64,000 bases of DNA, from positions 25,911-89,910 of the forward strand of contig JACPSH010000057.1 in NCBI GenBank assembly GCA_016193395.1. Direction: 5' to 3'. This DNA comes from Gammaproteobacteria bacterium. GTDB lineage: Bacteria; Pseudomonadota; Gammaproteobacteria; Eutrophobiales; Eutrophobiaceae. The notes under the pieces are model-generated. The model saw nothing but the letters and a program-made list of their open reading frames with translations, ran no database searches and was not told the origin of the DNA. The translations under genes were made by a program, and so were the position numbers. Positions 8,017 through 17,949 of the stretch are shown one piece after another (positions within the stretch are counted from its first letter, which is position 1; each line of letters begins with the position of its first letter).

Positions 8017-10192
8017 GGTCCCTGCCCCCGGCCTGCCCGGACTCCTGCTGCAATTCAAAATCGATTTTCTTCTCGTCCGCGTCCACGCGCGCCACCTGCA
8101 CCGTCACGCGTCCGCCGAGCCGGTACCCGACGCCCCGGCGTCCGCCCTTCAATACATGCCGGATCGGATCGAAGTGATAATAGTCGCTGGGCAGCGAGGT
8201 GACGTGGATCATCCCTTCCACGAAGATGTCGTCAAGTTCCACGAACAGACCAAAGGCGGCGACGCCGCTGATCGTCCCGGAGAATACCTGCCCAACCTTG
8301 TCCAGCATGTATTCGCACTTGAGGCGCTGCAGCGCGTCGCGCGTCGCCTCGTCCGCGCGGCGTTCCGTCATCGAGCAGTGCTCACCCAGTCCCTGCATGT
8401 CAAGTTCGCTGTACGGATAGATCGCGCGCCGGGCGCCCAGCGCGTGGCGCAGGGCGCGGTGGACCAGAAGATCCGGATAGCGCCGGATGGGGGACGTGAA
8501 ATGCGCGTAGGCCGGGAAGGCCAGGCCGAAATGGCCGACATTGTCTGCGCCGTAAACGGCGAGCGGCAGGCTGCGAAGCATCAAGGTGCGGATCAGATGC
8601 GCGTCCGGCCGACCCTTGACCGCCTCGCTCAGCCGCGCGTAATCGCGCGTTTCGGGCTCTTCGCCGCCACCGAGCTCCAGGCCCAGCTCGCCAAGAAGCT
8701 GCCGCAGGGCCGCGAGTTTCTCGGCCTTCGGCAGCTCGTGATTCCGGTACAGGATCGGGATCTTGCGCGTCTCCAGCAGCTCGGCCGCGGCGACATTGGC
8801 GGCGAGCATGAACTCCTCGATCAGGCGGTGCGCGTCATTGCGCACGACTTCCTGGATCGAAGCGATGCGTCCGGCGGCGTCGAATCGCACCCGCGATTCC
8901 GTGCTGTCGAATTCGAGGACCGCGCGCTTTCTGCGGCGTCGATGCAGGGTGAGGAACAGCGAGTACAGGTTGTCCAGGTGCGGCACGAGCACCGATTGCG
9001 CCTGGCACGCGGCCGGCTCGCGATCGACCACAATGCGCGCGACTTCGGTATACGTGAGCCGGGCGGCGGAACGGATGACGCCTTCATGGAAGGTCGAATC
9101 CCTGACCTTGCCCTTCGCGCTCACCTGCATTTCGCACACCATGGCCAGGCGATCGACCTCGGGCTTGAGCGAGCACAACTCGTTGGACAATACCTCCGGC
9201 AGCATCGGGATGACGCGGTCCGGAAAATAGACCGAATTGCCGCGATTGCGCGCCTCCTGGTCCAGCGGCGAATCCGGCCGGACGTAATGCGCGACATCGG
9301 CTATCGCAACCAGCAGCCTCCAGCCGTCCGCGCGTGGTTCGCAGTAGACCGCATCGTCAAAATCCCTCGCGTCCTCCCCGTCGATGGTGACGAACGGCAA
9401 GTCCCGCAAGTCCATCCGGCTGCGGACCGATGGCGCCAGCGACGGGTCGATGGCCGCGGCCTCCGCGTCCACGTCGCCCGGCCATTCGTACGGCAGTTCG
9501 AAAGCCCGGATGGCTATCTCGCTCGCCATGCCGGGCGCCGCATGATCGCCCAGGACTTCCACGATGCGTCCGATTGGCTGCATGTGGCGGTTCGGCTGGG
9601 TGACGATTTCCGCCACGGCGACCTGTCCGGCGCGGGCGTTGCCGCGCGACTCCGCCGGGATGAGCACATCCTGGCTGATGCGCCGGTTGTCGGGGACCAC
9701 GTAGCTGATGTCGCCCTGCAATACGAAGCGCCCGACCACGCGCGCATTGCTGCGTTCGGTGACTTCGACGATCGCCGCCTCGTGCCGACCCTGGCGGTCC
9801 TGGCCCTGAACCCGCACCACGACGCGATCGCCATGGAGCACCGCGCGCATTTCCTGCGCGCCGAGGAACAGATCGCCGCTCTTGTCATCCGGCGACAGGA
9901 AGCCGAAGCCGTCCGGGTGGCCGATGACGCGTCCCGCGATGAGATCCATTTTCCCGACAATGCCGAATCCCCCGCGCCGGTTGTGGATGACCTGGCCGTC
10001 GCGCTCCATGGCCGCCAGGCGCTTGCCGAGCGCGGCACGAGCACCGTCGTCGCGTACAGCCAGCCCGTCGGCAATGTGCTGCAGCGTGCGTGGCCTGCCG
10101 GCCCTCTCCAGGAATCTCAGGATGGCGGAGCGCTCGGGAATGGAGATTCCCGAAGCGCCGTGCCCGTCCCGTCTGTGATTGCGTTTGCGCAT
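7982..10192 (-). CDS. rnr: Ribonuclease R
   Basis: 3'-to-5' exoribonuclease that degrades structured RNA and takes part in rRNA quality control. The ATG at 10192 gives 736 residues with the basic N-terminus MRKRNHRRDG; a GTG at 10249 would add 19. Domains in order: N-terminal helix-turn-helix, two cold-shock domains, the RNB domain with the catalytic cluster DGEDARDFDDAVYC, an S1 domain (FSGTISGVAAFGLFVELDD) and a basic tail. It is followed by overlapping rlmB. The tRNA-Leu promoter lies just upstream on the other strand. Confidence 0.96.
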   Translation of the reverse strand: MRKRNHRRDGHGASGISIPERSAILRFLERAGRPRTLQHIADGLAVRDDGARAALGKRLAAMERDGQVIHNRRGGFGIVGKMDLIAGRVIGHPDGFGFLSPDDKSGDLFLGAQEMRAVLHGDRVVVRVQGQDRQGRHEAAIVEVTERSNARVVGRFVLQGDISYVVPDNRRISQDVLIPAESRGNARAGQVAVAEIVTQPNRHMQPIGRIVEVLGDHAAPGMASEIAIRAFELPYEWPGDVDAEAAAIDPSLAPSVRSRMDLRDLPFVTIDGEDARDFDDAVYCEPRADGWRLLVAIADVAHYVRPDSPLDQEARNRGNSVYFPDRVIPMLPEVLSNELCSLKPEVDRLAMVCEMQVSAKGKVRDSTFHEGVIRSAARLTYTEVARIVVDREPAACQAQSVLVPHLDNLYSLFLTLHRRRRKRAVLEFDSTESRVRFDAAGRIASIQEVVRNDAHRLIEEFMLAANVAAAELLETRKIPILYRNHELPKAEKLAALRQLLGELGLELGGGEEPETRDYARLSEAVKGRPDAHLIRTLMLRSLPLAVYGADNVGHFGLAFPAYAHFTSPIRRYPDLLVHRALRHALGARRAIYPYSELDMQGLGEHCSMTERRADEATRDALQRLKCEYMLDKVGQVFSGTISGVAAFGLFVELDDIFVEGMIHVTSLPSDYYHFDPIRHVLKGGRRGVGYRLGGRVTVQVARVDADEKKIDFELQQESGQAGGRDHGRRRRSRRQH

Positions 10193-10204
10193 TCCGGGTC
10201 GTCG

Positions 10205-10233
10205 TTGACAACAATCTGGTCGGTGGGTAAAGT
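10205..10233 (+). promoter_or_regulatory. Promoter of tRNA-Leu
   Basis: TTGACA (10205-10210), a 17-base spacer and TAAAGT (10228-10233) on the plus strand. The expected start is about 25 bases upstream of the mature tRNA 5' end. Confidence 0.75.
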
Positions 10234-10264
10234 CCGCCGCTCCCTGCACGCAGTACCCGCACCT

Positions 10265-10349
10265 GCCGAGGTGGCGGAATTGGTAGACGCGCTGGTTTCA
10301 GGTACCAGTGGGTAACACCGTGGAGGTTCGAGTCCTCTCCTCGGCACCA
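10265..10349 (+). tRNA. tRNA-Leu(CAG)
   Basis: Acceptor stem GCCGAGG pairs with CCTCGGC, followed by A73 and an encoded CCA. The anticodon arm is CTGGT-TTCAGGT-ACCAG, giving anticodon CAG (leucine, CUG codons). A class II variable arm and the GGTTCGAGTCC T-arm are present. It lies on the plus strand between divergently oriented rnr and the 3' end of purA. Confidence 0.97.
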
Positions 10350-10359
10350 ATCCCGCCCG

Positions 10360-11661
<1,302 letters not shown>

Positions 11662-11666
11662 TTACA

Positions 11667-11688
11667 AGTGAAAAGTTGAAAGTGAAAA
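11667..11688. repeat. Degenerate AAAGTTGAAAGTG repeat before purA
   Basis: Contains agtgaaaagttgaaagtg, in the hisZ-purA spacer. The same phrase recurs at 13118-13135 and, inverted, at 13191-13210. No function is evident. Confidence 0.55.
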
Positions 11689-11720
11689 AAGAACCGATCC
11701 CGACGCTTGTCTGTGCGGGT

Positions 11721-12911
11721 CTACTTGCCGGCAAGCCGGCGGACGATCCAGCGTCCCTTCTCGAGGGCCAGTTCCCGATCGCAGCCCATCGCCCGGATGT
11801 CTCCCTCGTGACCGGGCAGTTCGCAGATGACGATTTCCCCCTGCCGGCGCTGCTGCTCGATCATTTCCACCAGCCCCGGGACCTCCGAGACCGGCGCGTA
11901 AATCGCGCTGCGCGGCGGTGACGCCCGGGCGGCACGGCCGAACAGGAGATTCACGTCGATGCTGAAACCCGTGGCCGGACGGCGCCGGCCAAATGCCGCG
12001 CCAATGTCGTCATAGCGGCCACCGAAGGCAATGCCCTGTCCTTCGCCGGCAACGTAGGTGCTGAACATCATACCCGTGTGATAGTGGTAGCCGTCGAGTT
12101 CCGCGAGGTCGAAGTAAAGCGGCGCGTCCTTCACCTGTCGCCGCACGAGCTCCGCGATCCGCGCCAGGTTATCGATGCACTGCCGGACCTCGTCCCCCGC
12201 TCCAGCCAGCGCACGGCGGGCCTGGCCGAGGACGGCGGCATCGCCGTACAGTTCCACGAGCTGCATGAGCGGCTCGCCGAGTTTCGCCGGCAGTCCCCAG
12301 TCCCGGACCGAGGAATGCAGTTCGGCGGCGGACTTGCGCTGCAGGCTGTCAAACAGATCCTGCTCCCGCGCCGGCGTCAGTTTCATTCCGCGGGTCATGG
12401 CGCGGAAGATGCCCGCGTGCCCAAGATCCACATGAAGTTCACGCAGTCCCGCCAGTTGCAGGGTCTTGAGCATCAGGACCAGGATCTCGGCGTCGCTTTC
12501 CGGCCCGGAGTGGCCGTACAGTTCCGCGCCGACCTGCAGCGGGGCGCGCGTGCCACCCTGGTTGCGTGGCCGCGTGTGCAGCACCGTGCCCAGGTAGCAC
12601 AGCCGCGTGGGCGTTTCGCGCTTCAGGACGTGCGCATCGATACGCGCCATCTGCGGCGTCATGTCCGCGCGTATGCCCAGCATCCGGCCGCTCAACTGAT
12701 CCGTAACCTTGAACGACTGGAGCGCCACGTCCTCTCCGGTCCCGGCCAGCAACGTCTCCAGGTATTCCATCAGCGGTGGCACGACGAGTTCATAACCCCA
12801 GGCGCGGAACTGGTCGAGGACGCCGCGACAAAGCGCATCCAGCCGCTCCGCATCGGGTGGCAGCACCTCCTCGATGCCCTCCGGCAGCAACCAGTGACTT
12901 CGCTTGTCCAT
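11721..12911 (-). CDS. hisZ: ATP phosphoribosyltransferase regulatory subunit HisZ
   Basis: Histidyl-tRNA-synthetase-like protein that forms the complex with short-form HisG for the first step of histidine synthesis. 396 residues. The class II synthetase-like core is recognisable (LPEGIEEVLPPDAERLDAL, GYELVVPPLMEYLETLL, MLGIRADMTPQMARI), without an anticodon-binding domain. Its place between the DUF2065 gene and purA is conserved in pseudomonads. HisG is not in this window. Confidence 0.95.
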   Translation of the reverse strand: MDKRSHWLLPEGIEEVLPPDAERLDALCRGVLDQFRAWGYELVVPPLMEYLETLLAGTGEDVALQSFKVTDQLSGRMLGIRADMTPQMARIDAHVLKRETPTRLCYLGTVLHTRPRNQGGTRAPLQVGAELYGHSGPESDAEILVLMLKTLQLAGLRELHVDLGHAGIFRAMTRGMKLTPAREQDLFDSLQRKSAAELHSSVRDWGLPAKLGEPLMQLVELYGDAAVLGQARRALAGAGDEVRQCIDNLARIAELVRRQVKDAPLYFDLAELDGYHYHTGMMFSTYVAGEGQGIAFGGRYDDIGAAFGRRRPATGFSIDVNLLFGRAARASPPRSAIYAPVSEVPGLVEMIEQQRRQGEIVICELPGHEGDIRAMGCDRELALEKGRWIVRRLAGK

Positions 12912-12915
12912 TTTT

Positions 12916-13101
12916 TCAGTGCACGAAATAAAGGAGGATGACGCCGACCAGCATGCTGCTTAGGCCGATGAACCGCAGCGTCGCATTGTCCAGTTGCGCC
13001 CCGAGCACGAACATCCGCCGCAGGCCATCAGGGTTGACGAACGGCATGATTCCTTCCAGGACGAATACGAGCGCGAGGGCAGTCAGCAGGTTGGACCACA
13101 T
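12916..13101 (-). CDS. DUF2065 (YjeT-like) small membrane protein
   Basis: 61 residues with two hydrophobic segments, about residues 4-20 and 41-59, separated by the polar NPDGLRRMFVLGAQLDNATLR loop with the family's PxG signature. The hflC-DUF2065-hisZ context is typical. Function unknown; possibly associated with the HflKC membrane complex by position only. Confidence 0.88.
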   Translation of the reverse strand: MWSNLLTALALVFVLEGIMPFVNPDGLRRMFVLGAQLDNATLRFIGLSSMLVGVILLYFVH

Positions 13102-13117
13102 TGAAGACGTGCGAAGT

Positions 13118-13210
13118 AAAAAGTTGAAAGTGAAAGGAGAATGGTGGCCCGTTGAAGAGTTTCTATTCCTCTTATCACTGCCCTGATCTATTCACTTTCG
13201 ACTTTTCACT
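13118..13210. repeat. Inverted repeat of AAGTTGAAAGTGAAA downstream of hflC
   Basis: aaaaagttgaaagtgaaa at 13118-13135 and ttcactttcgactttt at 13191-13206 form an imperfect inverted repeat around 55 bases. On the minus strand this could act as a loose hairpin between hflC and the DUF2065 gene, but there is no T-tract. The same unit is found before purA. Confidence 0.5.
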
Positions 13211-14081
13211 GCCTCGCCTTCGGGCTCTTGAAATACTTGAAGAATTCGGAATCGGGTTCCAGCAGAAGGACATCCTTGCCGTCACTGAAACTGTTCTGGT
13301 ACGCGTTCAGGCTCCTGTACAGCGCGTAAAACTCCTCGTCCTTGCCGAACGCGGCCGCGTAAATTTCCGTTGCCTGCGCATCGCCTTCGCCGCGGATGGT
13401 TTCTGCGTCCCGGTAGGCGTTGGCGAGGATGACTTCACGTTCCCGGTCTGCATTTGCCTTGATCCGTTCCGCCGCCTCCTCGCCGCGCGCGCGGAAATCC
13501 TTGGCGACGCGCAGGCGCTCGGCGCGCATCCGATCGTAAACGGAACTGCTGACCTCCTCCGGAAGATCGATTCGCTTCGTGCGCACGTCGATGACCTTGA
13601 TCCCCATCTCCTGCTCCAGCTGCGAGGTCGTGGTCGTGACGATGTCCAGGATTTCGCCGCGTTCGCCCGCCACGACTTCCTGCACGGTTCGCTTTCCGAA
13701 TTCATCGCGCAGGGCGCGGTTGATCCTCTGGCCCAACAGCCCGTTGGCGTATTCGACATCCCCGCCGCGCGAGGCCGTATAGAAGCTGCGGACGTTCGAA
13801 ATGCGCCACTTGACGTAGTAGTCGACGATCACGTCCTTCTTCTCGATAGTCAGGTAGCGCTGCGGTTCCTGATCCATGTTCAGCAATCGCAGCTCGAACT
13901 TCTTCACCGTGTCCATGAACGGCCAAATGAAATGCAGGCCGGGCTCCGAGTCCGAGCGGTAGATCTCGCGGAACCGGAAAACGATGGCCTGCTCCCACTG
14001 GTCGACCTTGAACACGGACAGCCAGCCCAGGATCGCGACGACCAGGAGCGGAATGGCAATTCTCAGCTGCACCGCGGTCAC
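13206..14081 (-). CDS. hflC: FtsH modulator HflC
   Basis: SPFH/prohibitin-family membrane protein that with HflK encases the FtsH protease. 291 residues; one N-terminal membrane anchor at about residues 4-22, followed by the SPFH domain (DQWEQAIVFRFREIYRSDSE) and a helical region. Its start overlaps hflK by four bases, so the pair is translationally coupled, in the usual hfq-hflX-hflK-hflC order. Confidence 0.96.
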   Translation of the reverse strand: MTAVQLRIAIPLLVVAILGWLSVFKVDQWEQAIVFRFREIYRSDSEPGLHFIWPFMDTVKKFELRLLNMDQEPQRYLTIEKKDVIVDYYVKWRISNVRSFYTASRGGDVEYANGLLGQRINRALRDEFGKRTVQEVVAGERGEILDIVTTTTSQLEQEMGIKVIDVRTKRIDLPEEVSSSVYDRMRAERLRVAKDFRARGEEAAERIKANADREREVILANAYRDAETIRGEGDAQATEIYAAAFGKDEEFYALYRSLNAYQNSFSDGKDVLLLEPDSEFFKYFKSPKARQ

Positions 14082-15217
14082 CTCTCCGGACGGCTGCGTG
14101 CGCCGGACTGGCCGCTGATTTCCTGCATCGACTGTACGACGGAGCGGCCCGAGCCGCCGGCGTCCGACCCGGTCCCGGCGTCTGCGGGCAGCCGCGGCCG
14201 GTCGAGAAGCCGATCCAGGGGCAGGTACATCATGTTGTTGCTGCTGCGCGAATCCAGCAGCACCTTCGGCGTCTTCGACAGTACCGACTCCATGCTGTCC
14301 AGGTACAACCGCTGCCGGGTGACGGCCGGCGCGCGCTGGTACTCGGCGAGCAACTGCTCGAAACGCGCGGCCTCGCCTTCCCCGCGCGCGATGACCGTCG
14401 CCTTGTAGGCATTCGCCTCCTCGCGCAGCCGCGCCGCCGATCCGCGGGACCGTGGGATGATGTCGTTGCGGTACGCCTCAGCCTCGTTGACCAGCCGCTG
14501 CTCGTCCTCGCGCGCCTTGATGGCGTCGTCGAACGCATTCTTGACCTGCTCGGGCGGCTTGGCCGGCTGCATTTCCACAGTCACGATGAGAATCCCGGCG
14601 CGATAGTCATTCAGGATCTTCTGCATGAGTTGCTGCTGGCTCTGCGCGATCGCGCTGCGCCCCTCGGTCAGGACAAAATCCAGCTTGCTCTTGCCGATGA
14701 CCTGCCGAACCGCGCTTTCCGCCACCTGCCGCAGGGTCCCCGCCGGATTCTCGACGTTGAACACATAGTCGCCCGCTTCGTTGATGCGCCATTGCACCGC
14801 GATCTCGACATCGACGATGTTCTCGTCCTGCGTGAGCATCGTGGCTTTGTGGGTGATCGACCGCACCAGTCCGACATTCACCGGAATCACCTTGTCGATG
14901 ACGCTCGGGAACACGACATTCAGGCCGGGCTGGAGCGTGCTCACGTAGCGGCCGAGACGGAGCACGACGCCGCGTTCCTGCTGATCGATGAAATAGGTGA
15001 TGTCGAACAGCAGCAGGGCGACGATCGCGCCGATCACCCCGAGCCAGATCATGGGTGAGCCACGGCGCCCCGCGCCCCCGCGCCGGCCCAGGAGCCCGCC
15101 GAATCCCTGCTGCATGCGACGGACGATTTCGTCCAGGTCGGGCGGGCCGCCGCCGTTGCCACGGTCGCCCCAGGGATCCCGTCCCTTGTTGCCGCCCGGA
15201 GGTTCGTTCCAGCCCAT
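14078..15217 (-). CDS. hflK: FtsH modulator HflK
   Basis: Partner of HflC, 379 residues. Gly/Pro/Asp-rich cytoplasmic N-terminus (MGWNEPPGGNKGRDPWG), a membrane span at about 56-76, an SPFH domain (QQERGVVLRLGRYVSTLQPG) and a long helical region, then a Gly/Ser-rich tail. It lies 65 bp after hflX and overlaps hflC by four bases. Confidence 0.96.
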   Translation of the reverse strand: MGWNEPPGGNKGRDPWGDRGNGGGPPDLDEIVRRMQQGFGGLLGRRGGAGRRGSPMIWLGVIGAIVALLLFDITYFIDQQERGVVLRLGRYVSTLQPGLNVVFPSVIDKVIPVNVGLVRSITHKATMLTQDENIVDVEIAVQWRINEAGDYVFNVENPAGTLRQVAESAVRQVIGKSKLDFVLTEGRSAIAQSQQQLMQKILNDYRAGILIVTVEMQPAKPPEQVKNAFDDAIKAREDEQRLVNEAEAYRNDIIPRSRGSAARLREEANAYKATVIARGEGEAARFEQLLAEYQRAPAVTRQRLYLDSMESVLSKTPKVLLDSRSSNNMMYLPLDRLLDRPRLPADAGTGSDAGGSGRSVVQSMQEISGQSGARSRPER

Positions 15218-15282
15218 TACCTGAAGCCCCGCAAAATGCCGATCACGAAATGTAGTTCAGATTTCAGCGACCGCCGATGGTA

Positions 15283-16587
15283 TCACAAAGAATCGCAGCC
15301 GGTGCGCAGCGCATCCATCTCCAGTCCCTGCTCGCGCGCGATTCTGCGCAGCGCCCGGGGATCGATGCTGACCTGAATGATCCATCCGCCGCGTTCATCG
15401 CATTCCTCTCGGCTCACCGCGCCGAATTCGAACAGCCGCGCGCGCAGAGCGCCCGCGCCGGGCGGCAGATGCAGCTCCTCAATCTCCGGCAGCGGCTGGA
15501 GAACTCTCGCCATGAGCCCGCACAGCGCGTCCACTCCCGTGCCGGACAACGCCGAGAGCCACACCGCGGGTGCGCCGCCGTTGTGCATTTCCACCCGCGG
15601 CTGGAGTTGCGGGTTCATGTCGATCTTGTTGTACACGATGATCTGGGGTACGGCGCCCGCGCCGATTTCCTCGATGACGCCGTTGACCTGCTGCATGTGC
15701 AGATCCCGCTGCTCGGCATTCGCGTCGACGACGTGCAGAAGCAGGTCCGCTTCCGCCACTTCCTGCAACGTGGCATGGAAGGATTTGATCAGGCCGTGTG
15801 GGATGTGGCGGATGAAGCCCACCGTATCGCTCAATACCGCGGTCCGATCGGGGGCGACCCGGCTCTGGCGCAAGGTCGGATCCAGAGTGGCGAACAGCTT
15901 GTCCGCCGCGTAGACCATCGCGCCTGTGAGCCGGTTGAACAGCGTCGACTTGCCGGCGTTAGTGTAGCCCACGAGCGAGACCAGAGGCGTGGTGTTACGC
16001 CTGCGCAGACGTCGCCCCTGCTGGCGCTGATGGCGCACCTTTTCCAGCCGCGCGTGGATGTTCTTCATGCGCCGGGCGATCAGGCGGCGATCAGTTTCGA
16101 GCTGCGTCTCGCCGGGGCCGCCACGGAGTCCGATGCCGCCCTTCTGCCGTTCGAGGTGGGTCCAGCCGCGTACCAGCCGCGTGGACTGGCGCTCCAGACG
16201 CGCCAGTTCAACCTGGAGTTTGCCCTCGTAGCTGCGCGCGCGCTGCGCGAAGATTTCCAGGATCAGCCCGATCCGGTCCAGCACGCGGCATCCGCAGGCT
16301 TTCTCGAGATTGCGTTCCTGTCCCGGACTCAGTTCGTGGTTGACGACGACAACGCGGGACCGCGTTTCGGCAATGGCCGCGCGGATTTCTTCCACCTTTC
16401 CGGTCCCGACGAACAGGCGCGCATGCGGGACGCTGCGATGGCCGCTGATGACGCGCGTGGCAGAAAGGCTGGCGGATTCCGCCAGTTGCCGGAACTCGTC
16501 CAGTTCCTCGTTGAAGCGCGGATTGCGAAAATCGATGTGGACGAGTACAGCCGGGGTGCTGTCCGGAGAGGTGTGGCTCAAATCCAT
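15283..16587 (-). CDS. hflX: GTPase HflX
   Basis: Ribosome-associated GTPase that rescues stalled or heat-damaged ribosomes. 434 residues. The N-terminal HflX domain includes GGPGETQLETDRR and ends in a basic helical stretch. The G domain begins near residue 200 with G1 GYTNAGKST (207-215), G3 DTVGFIRHIPHGLI and G4 NKID. The gene follows hfq by 85 bp, the standard gammaproteobacterial arrangement. Confidence 0.97.
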   Translation of the reverse strand: MDLSHTSPDSTPAVLVHIDFRNPRFNEELDEFRQLAESASLSATRVISGHRSVPHARLFVGTGKVEEIRAAIAETRSRVVVVNHELSPGQERNLEKACGCRVLDRIGLILEIFAQRARSYEGKLQVELARLERQSTRLVRGWTHLERQKGGIGLRGGPGETQLETDRRLIARRMKNIHARLEKVRHQRQQGRRLRRRNTTPLVSLVGYTNAGKSTLFNRLTGAMVYAADKLFATLDPTLRQSRVAPDRTAVLSDTVGFIRHIPHGLIKSFHATLQEVAEADLLLHVVDANAEQRDLHMQQVNGVIEEIGAGAVPQIIVYNKIDMNPQLQPRVEMHNGGAPAVWLSALSGTGVDALCGLMARVLQPLPEIEELHLPPGAGALRARLFEFGAVSREECDERGGWIIQVSIDPRALRRIAREQGLEMDALRTGCDSL

Positions 16588-16672
16588 GCCTGATCAGGTG
16601 TCGACCGGATTCTTCGGCAACGCCCCGCGCGGCGGGGACAGCGGAAGCAGCCGCACGTCCGGTCTATGCGCG

Positions 16673-16915
16673 CTAATCGACCGCGCCCTCCTCATCGGTA
16701 CGCGGCAACTTGACGTTCCGCGAAGGCACGATGGTCGAAATCGCATGCTTGTATACCAGCTGGCTGACCGAATTTCTGAGCAACAAAACGAATTGGTCGA
16801 ATGATTCTATTTGCCCCTGTAATTTGATGCCGTTGACCAGGTAGATGGAAACCGGGATTCGCTCCTTGCGCAATGCGTTCAGAAAAGGGTCTTGTAATGA
16901 GTGCCCCTTGGTCAT
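16673..16915 (-). CDS. hfq: RNA chaperone Hfq
   Basis: Sm-like hexameric RNA-binding protein that pairs small RNAs with mRNAs. 80 residues, at the short end for gammaproteobacteria. Sm1 ([30 protein letters not shown]) and Sm2 ([12 protein letters not shown]) are intact, and the C-terminal tail is only about a dozen residues. An AGGAGA ribosome-binding site precedes the start. miaA lies upstream with an 82-bp gap. Confidence 0.98.
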   Translation of the reverse strand: MTKGHSLQDPFLNALRKERIPVSIYLVNGIKLQGQIESFDQFVLLLRNSVSQLVYKHAISTIVPSRNVKLPRTDEEGAVD

Positions 16916-16997
16916 AACAAATCTCCTGTTTATTCGTTGTAATTATTATCCGGTCCCTGGCGCACCCACGCTCCCCCGGGGCCCTACATTAAGTATA

Positions 16998-17942
16998 TTA
17001 CACCCTGTCCGGGAAATTGGTGCTCTGCCGGATGAATTTCAATACCCTTTCCAACAGGTCAGCAGACAGGGCATCGAACCAGTTCACCGTTTCCTCCCCG
17101 CGCAGCCAGGTCAACTGCCGCTTGGCGAGCTGCTGAGTTGCTGAAATCGCCTCACGGGTCATCTCTTCGAGACTGATTTCACCGGCGAGGTGACGCCAGC
17201 CGTGCCGGTAGCCGACCAGGCGCATCGAGGGCAATTCCGGGTGCAGATCGCCGCGCGCGTACAACGCCCGAATCTCCTCCAGCAGCCCATGACCCAGCAT
17301 TGCCAGATAACGCTTTCGCGCGCGTTCCCGCAACAGCGACCTGTCCGCCGGGGCCACCGCCAGCTTGATGAGCGGGAAGGGCAATGGATCCCGCCGCCCC
17401 CTGCGGAAATGTTCCGAAAGCGTCCGGCCGGTAAGGCGGTGCACTTCCAGTGCGCGCTGGATGCGCTGAGGGTCACTGGCATGAATGCGCGCCGCGGCGG
17501 CCGGGTCGACTTCCGCCAGCCTGCGGTGCAGCCCCTCCCAACCGATGCGTCCCGCGTCGCGGGTCAGCGCATGGCGCACCTCCGGATCCGCCGGGGGCAG
17601 AACCGCCAACCCGCTCTGCAATGCCCGGAAATAGAGTCCGGTTCCTCCCACCAGCAGCGGCGCGTGGCCGCGCCGGAACACGTCTTCGATTTCGCGCCGC
17701 GCATCTTCGCGGAAACGCCCTGCGGAATACGGCTCCGCCGGATCGCAGATGTCGATCAACCGATGCGGGGCGCGCGCGAGAATCTCGCGGGGCGGCTTGG
17801 CCGTGCCGATGTCCAGGCCTCGGTAGACCATGGCGGAATCCACGCTGATGATCTCCACGGGGAGGCGCTCCACCAGTTCGACCGCGAGATCGGTCTTGCC
17901 GCTGGCCGTAGGCCCCATGAGGAATATGACCGGTAACGCCAA
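16998..17942 (-). CDS. miaA: tRNA dimethylallyltransferase MiaA
   Basis: Adds the isopentenyl group to A37 of tRNAs reading UNN codons. With the chosen TTG start at 17942 it has 314 residues beginning ALPVIFLMGPTASGKTDLAV, matching family length and keeping the first beta strand; the P-loop is GPTASGKT. The first ATG in frame would start inside the P-loop strand. TTG lies eight bases after the mutL stop. Motifs DSAMVYRGLDIGTAKP and GGTGLYFRAL are present. Confidence 0.93.
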   Translation of the reverse strand: MALPVIFLMGPTASGKTDLAVELVERLPVEIISVDSAMVYRGLDIGTAKPPREILARAPHRLIDICDPAEPYSAGRFREDARREIEDVFRRGHAPLLVGGTGLYFRALQSGLAVLPPADPEVRHALTRDAGRIGWEGLHRRLAEVDPAAAARIHASDPQRIQRALEVHRLTGRTLSEHFRRGRRDPLPFPLIKLAVAPADRSLLRERARKRYLAMLGHGLLEEIRALYARGDLHPELPSMRLVGYRHGWRHLAGEISLEEMTREAISATQQLAKRQLTWLRGEETVNWFDALSADLLERVLKFIRQSTNFPDRV

Positions 17943-17949
17943 GCGCCGC

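Noticed and set aside
7985..10315. Very long open frame (over 770 codons) on the plus strand opposite rnr
   Set aside because: It is antisense to a well-conserved gene, rich in Arg/His/Gln as expected for shadow frames in GC-rich DNA, and has no recognisable domain.
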